Shown here: positions 1 to 8,871 of the stretch, one piece after another | Layout: each line of letters opens with the position of its first letter | Numbering within the stretch: position 1 is the first letter of the stretch | Assembly: GCA_900770345.1 (NCBI GenBank) | Contig: CAAGKF010000185.1 | Span: forward strand, 38,727-102,726 | DNA from: Lachnospiraceae bacterium | Lineage (GTDB): Bacteria > Bacillota > Clostridia > Lachnospirales > Lachnospiraceae | Direction: 5' to 3' | Length of the DNA stretch: 64,000 bases | Program-made: the position numbers and the translations under genes | The notes under the pieces: model-generated | The model's input: only the letters and a program-made list of their open reading frames with translations | What the model was told of the DNA's origin: nothing | Databases searched by the model: none

Positions 1-932
1 CGTCCCACGATATCGTTCAGATTATATTTATCATCCGCATCAGCCGGCATATTTCTGCCCTCTTCCGTCTGCCTCCACTCCTCATTGAGCTCAGCCAGCT
101 GATCCTCCTGTACTTTACCCGTATAGCCTATAATGGGAGCAAAATAGATGCTGTCCGCATACTTTCTTACGTAGGACTGTTCCACCGAAACGCCCTTAAG
201 ATCCGCAATATTTTCGTTGATCTCTGTCATGGTCTCCTGCTTGACGTTGGTAGCTACAGTAGTGGTCTCATACTTCTGGTAACGGGTCAGGTTCATTGTA
301 TAAATAATGTTGATCATGTCCAGCGCAATATTGTCGGGAAGGACCAGGGCATTTCCCTTGCTGTCCTTCATTTTGTCCAGGCCATAGCTTTTTTTCTTCT
401 TCTCAAAGGCCTCCCTGGCCGTAATATCGGAAGGATACTGTCCCTTGGGATCATCCAGCTTATCTGAAGAAATGCCGTAAAAATTCAGAAGAAACCTTCT
501 TTTTGCCGCATCAGAAGAACAGGTGAATATCATCTCACCGTTCTGATCCAGAGCGATCTCCAGCTTTCCCTCCACCTTTTCGTCCCGGCGCTCCAGTATG
601 GTTACAAGACGGTAGATCATGGCGTTTCTGTCCGCGGCTTTGGGATAATCTCCCGTATCCTGGATCGTAACGGTATAAGCCAGCTCATTGTAAGCCAGCA
701 CTTTTCCGTTGCGGTCATATATATTGCCTCTTGTACCCGGAGTTGTCACGCTTTTTTCTGTCTGCTGCATGTACTGGTCCTGATAGCTGCTGCCTTCCAG
801 GATCTGCATTTTAAACAGCTTGCCCACCAGACCGGCAAACATCATCGTAAAGATTACCGCCAAAGCAAACAATCTGGAGCTTAAAAGCTTTTTAAAAAAG
901 TCACGGACGATTTCCAACAGTTCATCAAACAA
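1..932 (-). CDS. mrdA: Penicillin-binding protein 2 (transpeptidase), N-terminal part, cut by window edge
   Basis: This is the N-terminal ~310 residues of a class B penicillin-binding protein, the elongasome D,D-transpeptidase that cross-links peptidoglycan. The translation shows a short cytoplasmic N-terminus, one membrane anchor rich in Leu/Phe/Ala/Met near residues 15-32, and the PBP-dimer region with the typical stretch TPGTRGNIYDRNGKVLAYNE. The catalytic SxxK domain lies beyond the window edge. No ATG fits before the membrane anchor. The best start is a TTG at 932, which overlaps the mreD stop codon and has AGGAGA about 10 bases upstream. Linkage to mreC and mreD supports the rod-shape PBP2 assignment rather than a division PBP. 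The exact start is inferred. Confidence 0.87.
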   Translation of the reverse strand, partial: MFDELLEIVRDFFKKLLSSRLFALAVIFTMMFAGLVGKLFKMQILEGSSYQDQYMQQTEKSVTTPGTRGNIYDRNGKVLAYNELAYTVTIQDTGDYPKAADRNAMIYRLVTILERRDEKVEGKLEIALDQNGEMIFTCSSDAAKRRFLLNFYGISSDKLDDPKGQYPSDITAREAFEKKKKSYGLDKMKDSKGNALVLPDNIALDMINIIYTMNLTRYQKYETTTVATNVKQETMTEINENIADLKGVSVEQSYVRKYADSIYFAPIIGYTGKVQEDQLAELNEEWRQTEEGRNMPADADDKYNLNDIVG

Positions 933-1458
933 TAGTCGTATCTCTCCTTTTTCCGATATCCTTCACCCGTCTGCTGGCGGAAAGGAAAAGACGGTAAATC
1001 AGCAGCGTGGTAACAGCTGTAAAAATGATCTCCGGAAGCATGATCGTTCTGAAATAGTAAGGAAGATTCAAGCGCCCGCGGATCAGGAAACGGAATACAT
1101 AGACATACATGCTGTACCACAGCCCATTGAGAATACTCAGAATCAGCGGCAGCGTAATATAGTCCTCATAATAATAGCGGGTAAATATCCCGTTGGCACA
1201 GCCGATATACACGTATATCAGAGTATAAAAGCCAAAAGGCCCGCTGTAGAACAGATCCAGCATCAGGCCTGAAAGCACTCCGTAAAACATTCCGGCATTT
1301 TTTCCGTAAATAAAGCCGAAAGAAAAAGTAAGGATCAGCAGCAGGTTCGGCGTAGCTGCCAGAAAGGGAAGCAGAGGGAATACACAGTTCTGCACCGTAA
1401 AGGCAGCAACTATGAAAAGGATATTGATCGCCGTCTGTTTTATTTTGGCATTCATCAT
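925..1458 (-). CDS. mreD: Rod shape-determining protein MreD
   Basis: A 177-residue hydrophobic protein with about five membrane helices, the usual size and topology of MreD, which links the MreB/MreC scaffold to the lateral-wall synthesis machinery. Internal sequence such as FGFIYGKNAGMFYGVLSGLM and the glycine-rich helix around residue 60 is typical of the family. Its ATG overlaps the mreC stop (ATGATG/TGA arrangement) and its stop overlaps the PBP2 TTG start, so mreC-mreD-PBP2 are translationally coupled. mreB is not in the window. Confidence 0.9.
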   Translation of the reverse strand: MMNAKIKQTAINILFIVAAFTVQNCVFPLLPFLAATPNLLLILTFSFGFIYGKNAGMFYGVLSGLMLDLFYSGPFGFYTLIYVYIGCANGIFTRYYYEDYITLPLILSILNGLWYSMYVYVFRFLIRGRLNLPYYFRTIMLPEIIFTAVTTLLIYRLFLSASRRVKDIGKRRDTTIV

Positions 1459-2300
1459 TGGCCGTCTACCTCTTCCAGTTCTTTTACATCCGTAAGAATC
1501 AGAACCTCCTGCAGATTGTCAAAATCAGCAGCAGGGATCAGGTATCCGGACTGAGTCAGATGTTCCGGATCCATGGTCACATCCACCGCATAGCCGATCA
1601 GGATCCCCGGCAGAAATTTGGTGCTGATATTGGATGTAATGATCTGATCTCCGTCACGCAGCACAGCGTCTCTGGAAAAATCAGTCAGCTTCAGTCTGCC
1701 CTGACTGTACAGTGTCAGATCTCCTGCCACGATACAGTTGTAGGAGGAATCCAGAGACATCGCTCCCACACGGCTGGAATCATCGATGATGGCCCGGACG
1801 GTGGCATAATTGGCTCCCACATCCGTTACGATACCGACCAGACCACCGCCGGCCACCACGTTCATATCGACAGCAACGCCGTCGGCAGAGCCCTTATTGA
1901 TACGGAACACCTGGAACCATTTTTCCGAGTCACGGGCGATCACTCTGGCGCCGATCTTCTCGTACTGCATATATTCCTGATCCAGCTGATACAGCTCTCT
2001 CAGTCTTTTTAATTCGAACTGCTCTGCCTGAAGGCGATTGTTGTCCTCTGTCAGCTGGGCGATCTGATCCTTCAGTTTTTCATTCTCATCCAACGCGTTT
2101 TTCAGCTTGCCGTAATCCGTCAATTCATTGTAAATGCCGGTGCCCACTTTATTGACACCGGACTGGATCGGTATCAGGAAATAGCCCACGCCTGTGCGCA
2201 GAGGCTCCATAATACCGTCCTTAAGCGATGTGATGCAGATCAGCAGCACGCAGAGCACAGTCAGTCCAATCAATATATATTTGCTGCGTTTTGATTCCAT
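1455..2300 (-). CDS. mreC: Rod shape-determining protein MreC
   Basis: 281 residues: an N-terminal membrane anchor (about 9-26), a coiled coil (about 65-110, rich in Leu/Glu/Lys/Asn), then the extracytoplasmic beta domain with the family sequence GGLVGIVTDVGANYATVRAI and a following IDDSSRVGAM. MreC organises the peptidoglycan elongation complex outside the membrane. The start is ATG at 2300, preceded by AAAGGGAA. The gene lies 14 bp from radC and overlaps mreD, consistent with one transcript radC-mreC-mreD-PBP2. Confidence 0.93.
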   Translation of the reverse strand: MESKRSKYILIGLTVLCVLLICITSLKDGIMEPLRTGVGYFLIPIQSGVNKVGTGIYNELTDYGKLKNALDENEKLKDQIAQLTEDNNRLQAEQFELKRLRELYQLDQEYMQYEKIGARVIARDSEKWFQVFRINKGSADGVAVDMNVVAGGGLVGIVTDVGANYATVRAIIDDSSRVGAMSLDSSYNCIVAGDLTLYSQGRLKLTDFSRDAVLRDGDQIITSNISTKFLPGILIGYAVDVTMDPEHLTQSGYLIPAADFDNLQEVLILTDVKELEEVDGQ

Positions 2301-2314
2301 GGATTGAATTCCCT

Positions 2315-3010
2315 TTACAATATTTTTTGTTCCCGGAAGCTGAGATACCGCCTGTCTCCGATGATAATGTGGTCGATCAGTACTACCCCCACCAGTTCTC
2401 CGGCCTCCCGAATACGTTTTGTCAGAAGCATATCCTCCCTGCTGGGAGAAGGATCGCCGCTGGGATGATTGTGTACCAGTATCATTCCCACCGCCAGGCT
2501 GCGCAAGGCTTCGATCAGGATCTCCCTGGGAGTGACGACGGAAGCATTCACCGTTCCCCTGGAAACCAGAAAGTCCCGAATCAGGGTATTCTTTGTGTTC
2601 AGGTACATGACCCGGATCTCTTCCTGCTCAAGGTGACGCATATCCTCCATATAGTAATCAGCAATGGCGGAGGGATGCTCAAAAACAGGCGACCTTTCAC
2701 GGATCTTTCTTTTCCAGATGCGTCTGGACAATTCTCCTACGCAGAGAAGCTGAGCCGCTTTCACCGTGCCGACTCCCTTGATTCTCTCAAAATCTGCCAG
2801 TGAACGGTGCAAAAGCCCCAGCAGTCCCTCACCGGGACTTCCAAGGGCCAGTATTTTTGCTGCCAGTTCCAGAGAGGTATCTTCCCTGCTTCCTGTGCGT
2901 ATAATAACCGCCAGAAGCTCCGCGTCACTTAAGGCCTCTGGGCCCAGGCGCAGGCACTTCTCATAGGGGCGGTCTTCTTTGGGTAATTGCTTCATTGTAA
3001 AACGTTCCAT
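2315..3010 (-). CDS. radC: RadC/JAB-domain protein
   Basis: 231 residues, full length for RadC. The C-terminal JAB/MPN domain carries the metal-site signature as HNHPSGDPSPSREDM (HxH...D), and the N-terminal helix-hairpin-helix part includes the sequence RLKGVGTVKAAQL-like KGVGTVKAAQLL. The family was once called a DNA repair protein but its true function is unresolved. It is often next to mreBCD in Firmicutes, as here. The longest frame starts at 3031, but the ATG at 3010 has GGAGG five bases upstream and is preferred. Confidence 0.92.
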   Translation of the reverse strand: MERFTMKQLPKEDRPYEKCLRLGPEALSDAELLAVIIRTGSREDTSLELAAKILALGSPGEGLLGLLHRSLADFERIKGVGTVKAAQLLCVGELSRRIWKRKIRERSPVFEHPSAIADYYMEDMRHLEQEEIRVMYLNTKNTLIRDFLVSRGTVNASVVTPREILIEALRSLAVGMILVHNHPSGDPSPSREDMLLTKRIREAGELVGVVLIDHIIIGDRRYLSFREQKIL

Positions 3011-3074
3011 CTCATCCTCCTGTTTCCGCACCTCTCCAAGTACGGCAAAAGAAATCCGACAGAACCTTCCGGCC

Positions 3075-3326
3075 TCAGATCAGCCGATAAATGATCAGGG
3101 CAACAGCTACTCCGATAATGCTGGCCATCGTGATTTTGATGGTAAGCCCGAAGGTGATCACAAGAATGCCGAAATTGATCACCAGAGGCGAATCCAGCCC
3201 GAAAGACTGACCGAAATTCAGCCAGCCAAGCCAGGGAATCCCCTCGGCCATTTGTCCCATAAAGCCTCCCAGCACAATACCGGTCAGCAGCATGATCAGC
3301 AGGATCCAGAAATTCTTATATCCCAT
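3075..3326 (-). CDS. DUF4321 small membrane protein
   Basis: 83 residues with an N-terminal helix (about 6-24) and a C-terminal helix (about 50-80) around a short polar segment containing WLGWLNFGQSFGL. This matches the DUF4321 family of clostridial proteins often found beside the mre locus. Function is unknown. The start has GGAGG eleven bases upstream. Co-directional with radC, 64 bp away. Confidence 0.8.
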   Translation of the reverse strand: MGYKNFWILLIMLLTGIVLGGFMGQMAEGIPWLGWLNFGQSFGLDSPLVINFGILVITFGLTIKITMASIIGVAVALIIYRLI

Positions 3327-3370
3327 AAAAGTTGTCCTCCGGTTTATATTACCATAAGTTTTTCAGGCTG

Positions 3371-4666
3371 TCATCTTAAGATTTTCAAAACTCCGTCATC
3401 CAGAAGCTGCTGCAGAGATTTCATAATGCCCAGCTTTGCATGATACCAGGTAAGACCTCCCTGGAAATAGACCGCATAAGGCGGTTTGATCGGTCCGTCA
3501 GCACTGAGCTCAATGGAAGATCCCTGAACAAAGGCGCCGGCTGCCATAATTACCTGGCTGTCATAGCCCGGCATATCCCAGGGTTCCGGAGTGACAAAGC
3601 TGTCCACCGGCGCAGCCGCCTGGATACCCTTGCAGAAAGCAATAACTCCCTCCGGTGTACCGAAGGTAATGGCCTGAATAATATCATGGCGTGATTCACT
3701 TCCATCAGGAACAACAGAAAATCCCAGACGCTCGTAGATATTAGCCGCAAAAATAGCGCCCTTTAAAGCACCGGCCACTACCACAGGAGACAAAAACAGT
3801 CCCTGATACAGCTGCTGGTTGATCCCCAGACTGGCTCCCACTTCTTTTCCAAGCCCGGGAGCACTTAAGCGGTAGGAAGCCCGGTCTACGCAGTCCTTCC
3901 GCCCCACAATATAACCGCCGATGGGCGCCAGCCCTCCTCCCGGATTTTTGATCAGTGATCCTACGATCATATCGGCTCCCACATCGGTGGGCTCGATGGT
4001 TTCCACAAACTCACCGTAGCAGTTGTCCACCATACAGATAACATCCGGTTTGAGCTTCTTAACAAAAGAGATCAGCTCACCGATCCTGTTTACGGAAAAG
4101 GTCGGCCGGGGATCATAACCCTTTGAGCGCTGGATCGTCACCAGCTTGGTGCGCTCGTTGATCGCCTTTGCGATATTGTCATAATCAAAGCTGCCGTCCT
4201 TAAGCAGATCCACCTGACGGTAGGAGACGCCGTATTCCTTTAAGGAACCCACAGAGTCACGGATACCGATTACTTCCTCCAGCGTATCATAAGGCTTTCC
4301 CACCGGTGACAAAAGCTCATCCCCCGGACGGAGATTGCCGGAAAGAGCAACATGCAGAGCATGGGTTCCGCTGATCAGCTGGGGACGGACCAGCGCACTT
4401 TCGCCGTGGAATACACTGGCATATACGTCCTCCAAAGTATCTCTCCCCAGATCATTGTAGCCGTAGCCGGTAGTGGCAGCAAAATGGATATCGCTTACCC
4501 GGTTGTCCTGCATGGCTTTTATAACCTTTAACTGATTATATTCGGCACGTTCATCGATCTCACGAAAACGGCTTTTTAATTTTTCTTCTGTCTCAGCTGC
4601 AAACTCCAGGACCTGTCTGCTGATGCCCAGGGATTCATACATCTGATCCAATAACTGATGTTCCAT
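3371..4666 (-). CDS. Methionine gamma-lyase family / 'aluminium resistance' PLP-dependent protein
   Basis: 431 residues of the Cys/Met metabolism PLP fold, in the clade annotated as methionine gamma-lyase family or aluminium resistance protein. The PLP lysine is expected in the segment VGSLIKNPGGGLAPIGGYI; upstream are a cofactor aspartate (CMVDNCYGEF) and the substrate-side YGYNDLGRDTLEDVYA. The longest frame starts at 4759 inside miaA, but the ATG at 4666 (MEHQLLDQMYESL) has GGAGAG eight bases upstream and removes the overlap. The physiological substrate of this clade is not known. It sits downstream of miaA, a common clostridial neighbour. Confidence 0.85.
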   Translation of the reverse strand: MEHQLLDQMYESLGISRQVLEFAAETEEKLKSRFREIDERAEYNQLKVIKAMQDNRVSDIHFAATTGYGYNDLGRDTLEDVYASVFHGESALVRPQLISGTHALHVALSGNLRPGDELLSPVGKPYDTLEEVIGIRDSVGSLKEYGVSYRQVDLLKDGSFDYDNIAKAINERTKLVTIQRSKGYDPRPTFSVNRIGELISFVKKLKPDVICMVDNCYGEFVETIEPTDVGADMIVGSLIKNPGGGLAPIGGYIVGRKDCVDRASYRLSAPGLGKEVGASLGINQQLYQGLFLSPVVVAGALKGAIFAANIYERLGFSVVPDGSESRHDIIQAITFGTPEGVIAFCKGIQAAAPVDSFVTPEPWDMPGYDSQVIMAAGAFVQGSSIELSADGPIKPPYAVYFQGGLTWYHAKLGIMKSLQQLLDDGVLKILR

Positions 4667-4710
4667 TGTTTTATCTCTCCATAATCCTATATTGAAATTT
4701 CTGCAGCCGT

Positions 4711-5688
4711 TCATGGCTGAACAGTTACAGATTTTAGCATGATTCCGGCCCTTTCGCAATCCTCTAATATCCTTTGAAGCACACGATCTGTGTCAAAATC
4801 AAATTCCGGCAGATTCAGCCATGTCACGTCACGCTCCCGTTTAAACCAGGTAAGCTGACGCTTTGCAAAGTGTCTGGTATCCCGCTTCAGCACATAGACG
4901 GCCTCCTCCAGGCTGCAGCTGCCGTTGAGATAATCCAGGATTTCCTTATATCCAAGCCCCTGCATGGAGGTTTGTCCCCGATGACAGCCCATCTCCTTTA
5001 ACCTTCTTACCTCATCTGTCAGCCCCTGCTCCATCATCAGATCAACCCTGCGGTCAATGCGTTCATAAAGGAGGGCGCGGTCTGTATTGATCACATAATA
5101 GAGGAAATTATATGGTGATTCCTTAAGACGCATTTCAGCATTATGCCGTGAGATTTTCTCTCCTGTCTGACGGAAATATTCTATGGCACGGATCACCCGT
5201 TTCACATTATTTGCATGGATCTGCTCCGCTGCTTCCGGATCCACCTCTTTTAACATATCATGAAGCAGAGCCGGAGCCCTCTCCCCCGCGCTCTCAGCCA
5301 GAGCCTCCAGCTCCCGGCGTATGGGAGAACCTTCCTCGTTTTCTTTAAAATCAATGTCATATAAAAGGGCCTGAATATAAAATCCGGTTCCCCCTGCAAT
5401 AATAGGAATACGGCCGCGGCCGTAAATATCCTCCAGCGCCTGCTTTGCCATCGTCTGAAAAGTAACTACGTTAAAATCCTGGTCCGGCTCCAGAACATCA
5501 ATCAGATGATGGGGGACACCCTCCATCTCCTCCGGTGTAACCTTTGCAGAACCGATATCCATATGTCGATACACCTGCATGGAATCGGCACTTATGATCT
5601 CTCCGTCCAGGGTCTTTGCCAGACGGATGGACAAAGCTGTTTTTCCCACTGCCGTGGGACCGGTCAAAATAATCAGTGGCTGTTTCAT
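4711..5688 (-). CDS. miaA: tRNA dimethylallyltransferase MiaA
   Basis: 325 residues. The P-loop GPTAVGKTALS lies at residues 9-19, followed by the family motifs DGEIISADSMQVYRHMDIGSAK and GGTGFYIQALLYDIDF. The enzyme adds a dimethylallyl group to A37 of tRNAs reading UNN codons. The ATG at 5688 has AGGAG seven bases upstream, only 9 bp after the mutL stop, so it is co-transcribed with mutL. Confidence 0.96.
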   Translation of the reverse strand: MKQPLIILTGPTAVGKTALSIRLAKTLDGEIISADSMQVYRHMDIGSAKVTPEEMEGVPHHLIDVLEPDQDFNVVTFQTMAKQALEDIYGRGRIPIIAGGTGFYIQALLYDIDFKENEEGSPIRRELEALAESAGERAPALLHDMLKEVDPEAAEQIHANNVKRVIRAIEYFRQTGEKISRHNAEMRLKESPYNFLYYVINTDRALLYERIDRRVDLMMEQGLTDEVRRLKEMGCHRGQTSMQGLGYKEILDYLNGSCSLEEAVYVLKRDTRHFAKRQLTWFKRERDVTWLNLPEFDFDTDRVLQRILEDCERAGIMLKSVTVQP

Positions 5689-5697
5689 AAACTGCTC

Positions 5698-7659
5698 CTA
5701 AACAATACGTTTAAATTTCTTTTCCAGTTCATATCTGCTCATGGATATGATGGTAGGCCTTCCATGAGGGCAGGCATAGGGATTGTCCAGTGTAAGAAGC
5801 TGGTCGATCAGCTCATTGGCCTCAGCTGCAGACATCGTATGGCGGCCTTTTACCGCGGCCTTACAGGACATAGACGCCACCTTTTCATAAATGATATCCG
5901 GTTTGCGGATGTCCGTATCCTCCGACAGCCCGTCGATCATTTCCAACAGCAGTTCCTTTCTGGCAATAGAAAACAGGTTGGAGGGAACGCCGCGGACTGC
6001 ATATTCTCTTCCGCCGAAGGGCTCTATCTCAAATCCCATCCCTGTAAAATAATTGATATATTTTTCCAGCAGCAGTTCTTCATTCATATTCAGCGTCAGA
6101 ATAACAGGAGGGTCCACCATCTGCGTATCAAACTGCCGTGTCTGAAGGGATTTCATTGTCTTTTCGTACAGTACCTTTTCATGAGCCGCATGCTGATCAA
6201 TGATAAACAGCTGATCATTGTACTCAACCATCCAGTAAGTGTCAAACAGCTGGCCGATCAGCTTGTGCTTCAGACGGGATCTGGGATCCAGAAGCTTCCC
6301 CTCAAACAGATCCAGCTGCCGTGCTTCTTCTTTTGCAGGATGGACCGGCTCCGGCATACTTTGTACCGCAGCAGCCGTTTCCTCTCTCTTTTCCCTCAGC
6401 CACCGGGGCATCAGGTTATTTACAAGCGAAGGCTTGGGAGACGGTGTCTGACTGTAGCTGACCGGAGGCCTGCCTGCTTCGGCTGCTGTGCTGCCCGCTG
6501 TTCCGCTGCCTGCTGCCATACCGCTGCCCGCCGCGCTGCTTCCCGCCAGCGCTTTCTTCCTTTGCACCTCAAAAGGTTCCGGTCTGGGAGACAGGCGTTT
6601 AAGAAGCTCCTGCTCTTTTGCCTGTGCTTCCTTTTCCTTCTTCTCCTCCAGTTCTACCTGCGGAATCAGCTCCCTGTGGCACAGCGCCTGCTCAACCGCA
6701 CGCAGAACGGTTCCATATACCCTTTCTCCGTCGGCAAAACGCAGTTCCATCTTCGTAGGATGCACATTTACATCCAGAGTCTGGGGCTCGATTGTAAAAT
6801 GCAGCATGGTAAACGGATATTTGTGCTGCATCATAAATGGCTTGTAAGCCTCCTCTATAGCCCGTGCAACGATATTGCTCTTTATATACCTTCCGTTTAT
6901 AAAGTAATTCTCATAATTCCGATTGGATCGGGCGATCACCGGTTTTCCGATATATCCCTGTACCTGAACAGGGCCCTCGTTTAAATTTACTTCCAGAAGA
7001 TTTCCGGCGATCTCCCGGCCGAATACCGTATAGATCAGATCCTTTAAATTGCTGTTTCCGGAAGTATAAAGCTTGTTCTGATTATTCTGGATAAAACGAA
7101 TGGAAATATCCGGATGAGACAAAGCAATCTTTTCCACCAGCGCAGCCACATGAGCCCCTTCTGTCATGGGAGTCTTTAAAAATTTTTTCCTGGCCGGCGT
7201 ATTGTAAAACAGATTTCTGGCAATGATCGTAGTTCCGTCAGGAGCCCCCACCTCCTCCAGGCTTTTCTCCTTACCGCCTTCTATCTGATATCTGCTGCCG
7301 GTCAGACTGCCGGCTGTTTTGGAAATCAGCTCTACCTGAGCAACAGCGGCAATACTGGCCAGTGCCTCACCTCGAAAGCCCAGAGAAGAAACTGTGAAGA
7401 GATCTTCCACTGAACGGATTTTGCTGGTAGCATGGCGCAGAAAGGCCATAGGAATCTGATCTTTGGAAATACCAAAACCGTTATCTGTCACCCGAATCAG
7501 CTCGCAGCCGCCCTCTCTGATTTCAACGGTCACTGCAGTAGCCCTGGCATCAATGGCATTTTCCAGAAGTTCCTTTACCACCGAGGCAGGGCGCTCAATC
7601 ACCTCGCCGGCAGCGATTTTATTGATCGTATTCTGGTCTAAAACTGTTATGGTCGGCAT
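5698..7659 (-). CDS. mutL: DNA mismatch repair protein MutL with endonuclease motif
   Basis: 653 residues. The GHKL ATPase motifs are clear: ELLENAIDA (about 30-38), DNGFGI (about 60) and GFRGEALASI (about 95). A variable linker rich in Ala, Gly, Ser, Pro and Glu (about 330-430) joins a C-terminal dimerisation domain containing DQHAAHEKVLYE, which fits the DQHA(X)2E(X)4E nicking-endonuclease motif, plus a late CPHGRP motif. This is therefore the endonuclease type of MutL found in bacteria without MutH. mutS is not in the window. The linker has a GSGMAAGSGTAGS low-complexity tract. Confidence 0.96.
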   Translation of the reverse strand: MPTITVLDQNTINKIAAGEVIERPASVVKELLENAIDARATAVTVEIREGGCELIRVTDNGFGISKDQIPMAFLRHATSKIRSVEDLFTVSSLGFRGEALASIAAVAQVELISKTAGSLTGSRYQIEGGKEKSLEEVGAPDGTTIIARNLFYNTPARKKFLKTPMTEGAHVAALVEKIALSHPDISIRFIQNNQNKLYTSGNSNLKDLIYTVFGREIAGNLLEVNLNEGPVQVQGYIGKPVIARSNRNYENYFINGRYIKSNIVARAIEEAYKPFMMQHKYPFTMLHFTIEPQTLDVNVHPTKMELRFADGERVYGTVLRAVEQALCHRELIPQVELEEKKEKEAQAKEQELLKRLSPRPEPFEVQRKKALAGSSAAGSGMAAGSGTAGSTAAEAGRPPVSYSQTPSPKPSLVNNLMPRWLREKREETAAAVQSMPEPVHPAKEEARQLDLFEGKLLDPRSRLKHKLIGQLFDTYWMVEYNDQLFIIDQHAAHEKVLYEKTMKSLQTRQFDTQMVDPPVILTLNMNEELLLEKYINYFTGMGFEIEPFGGREYAVRGVPSNLFSIARKELLLEMIDGLSEDTDIRKPDIIYEKVASMSCKAAVKGRHTMSAAEANELIDQLLTLDNPYACPHGRPTIISMSRYELEKKFKRIV

Positions 7660-7689
7660 ACCATTTCCCTCTTTTCTGCAAAACAGCTG

Positions 7690-8202
7690 TTACAGATCCA
7701 TCAGACCGTCCAGCACATGGACTGTCATAAGGCCGCCTTCGATATCCACATTCAGGATGCAGTCCTTGATTGCCGGCAGCATCAGTTCCTTTCCATCCGC
7801 CATTTCCACCACGTACACATCGTTGGCGCCGGTTTCCAGAACATCTTTCATAACACCAATACTGGTGCCTTTCTCATCCACCACCCGGAGTCCAATCAGG
7901 TCTGTAATGAAATATTCATCGGGAGCCAGCTTCACTGCCTGTTCTCTGGTGATCAGAAGATCCTTCTGCCGGTAGATCTCCACATCATTTATATTATCAT
8001 AGCCCTTAAACTTGAGAATTACCATATTTTTAAAAAATTTCACATTTTCAATGGAAAGAGGGATACGTTCTTTTCCGGTATCCAGTATAACTTCCTTTAA
8101 CTTTTTAAAACGGCGGGCATCATCTGTAGTTGGGAATACTTTCACTTCTCCTCTTACTCCGTGAGTTGAGGTGATCACACCTACTCTCAGTAATTTCTCC
8201 AT
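7690..8202 (-). CDS. rimM: Ribosome maturation factor RimM
   Basis: 170 residues with the N-terminal RimM barrel ([21 protein letters not shown] at the start, the diagnostic HGxRGExK sequence) and the C-terminal PRC-barrel with [21 protein letters not shown]. It assists 30S head maturation near S19. It follows khpA as in other Firmicutes, but the usual next genes trmD and rplS are absent and mutL follows instead. An intrinsic terminator-like hairpin lies between khpA and rimM. Confidence 0.95.
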   Translation of the reverse strand: MEKLLRVGVITSTHGVRGEVKVFPTTDDARRFKKLKEVILDTGKERIPLSIENVKFFKNMVILKFKGYDNINDVEIYRQKDLLITREQAVKLAPDEYFITDLIGLRVVDEKGTSIGVMKDVLETGANDVYVVEMADGKELMLPAIKDCILNVDIEGGLMTVHVLDGLMDL

Positions 8203-8243
8203 GGAATTTCTGTTCCTTTCTGAATAGTAAACGTTCTGACAGG

Positions 8244-8270
8244 AAAAAAAGAGCCCGGCTCCCCGGACTC
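8244..8270 (-). terminator. Intrinsic terminator/attenuator between khpA and rimM
   Basis: On the minus strand the stem GAGTCCGG / CCGGGCTC closes a GGAG loop and is followed by seven T residues. A second GC-rich dyad (8275-8295) lies just before it. It would terminate or attenuate the rpsP-khpA message before rimM. Confidence 0.75.
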
Positions 8271-8309
8271 TCCTGCCGCCGGCCCAGGGGCCGACGGTTG
8301 TTTCATTGA

Positions 8310-8537
8310 TTACTGAATCTCAACGATTACTTTTTTGTCTTCCTTGGATGCAGCGGCCTTGACTACAGAACGGATTGCCTTGGCGATCCTGCCCTGTTTG
8401 CCGATGACCTTACCCATATCAGCGGGAGCTACCTTAAGCTCAATCAAAGTATCTTCGCCTTTCATTGATTCGGTAACAACAACATCATCTGGATTATCAA
8501 CCAGTGCTTTCGCAATCACTTCGACTAATTCTCTCAT
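8310..8537 (-). CDS. khpA: KH-domain RNA-binding protein KhpA
   Basis: 75 residues forming a single type II KH domain, with the GxxG loop in [15 protein letters not shown] (about 43-57). KhpA proteins bind RNA, commonly with KhpB/EloR, and influence cell elongation in Firmicutes. The ATG at 8537 has GAGGTG upstream. It lies 20 bp from rpsP, the standard order. Confidence 0.94.
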   Translation of the reverse strand: MRELVEVIAKALVDNPDDVVVTESMKGEDTLIELKVAPADMGKVIGKQGRIAKAIRSVVKAAASKEDKKVIVEIQ

Positions 8538-8557
8538 TATAACACCTCTTTAAATGA

Positions 8558-8800
8558 TTACTGAATGCCGGCGATCTTTAAGAGCTTTCCAACTGTTTCT
8601 GTTGGCTGTGCACCTGTTGCTAACCACTTCTTGGTTGCTTCCTCATCAAACTTGATTACGCTTGGATCCTTGGTAGGATCATAATAACCAACTTCTTCGA
8701 TAAATCTTCCATCTCTTGGGGATCTGGAATCAGCAACTACGATTCTATAGAAAGGAGCCTTCTTCTGACCCATTCTTCTTAATCTCATCTTTACTGCCAT
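8558..8800 (-). CDS. rpsP: 30S ribosomal protein S16
   Basis: 80 residues, full length. The N-terminus [20 protein letters not shown] and the following [22 protein letters not shown] are diagnostic of bS16. AGGAGGTG precedes the ATG. It lies between ffh and khpA. Confidence 0.98.
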   Translation of the reverse strand: MAVKMRLRRMGQKKAPFYRIVVADSRSPRDGRFIEEVGYYDPTKDPSVIKFDEEATKKWLATGAQPTETVGKLLKIAGIQ

Positions 8801-8871
8801 GTTGATTTCACCTCCTTATATCTGTTTTTATATTAGGCATACAGGAAATCCTGTCTGACTAGCTTAACTCA

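Noticed and set aside
1458..2012. 184-codon plus-strand frame opposite mreC
   Set aside because: Shadow of mreC; no independent coding signal.
5506..6984. 492-codon open frame on the plus strand across miaA and mutL
   Set aside because: It is antisense to two clear genes, has no plausible ribosome site, and its translation is His/Arg/Leu/Cys-rich, typical of a shadow frame.
8841..8854. Palindrome ACAGGAAATCCTGT between ffh and rpsP
   Set aside because: The loop is too short for a stable RNA hairpin and no T run follows. It may be chance or a weak protein site; there is no further support.
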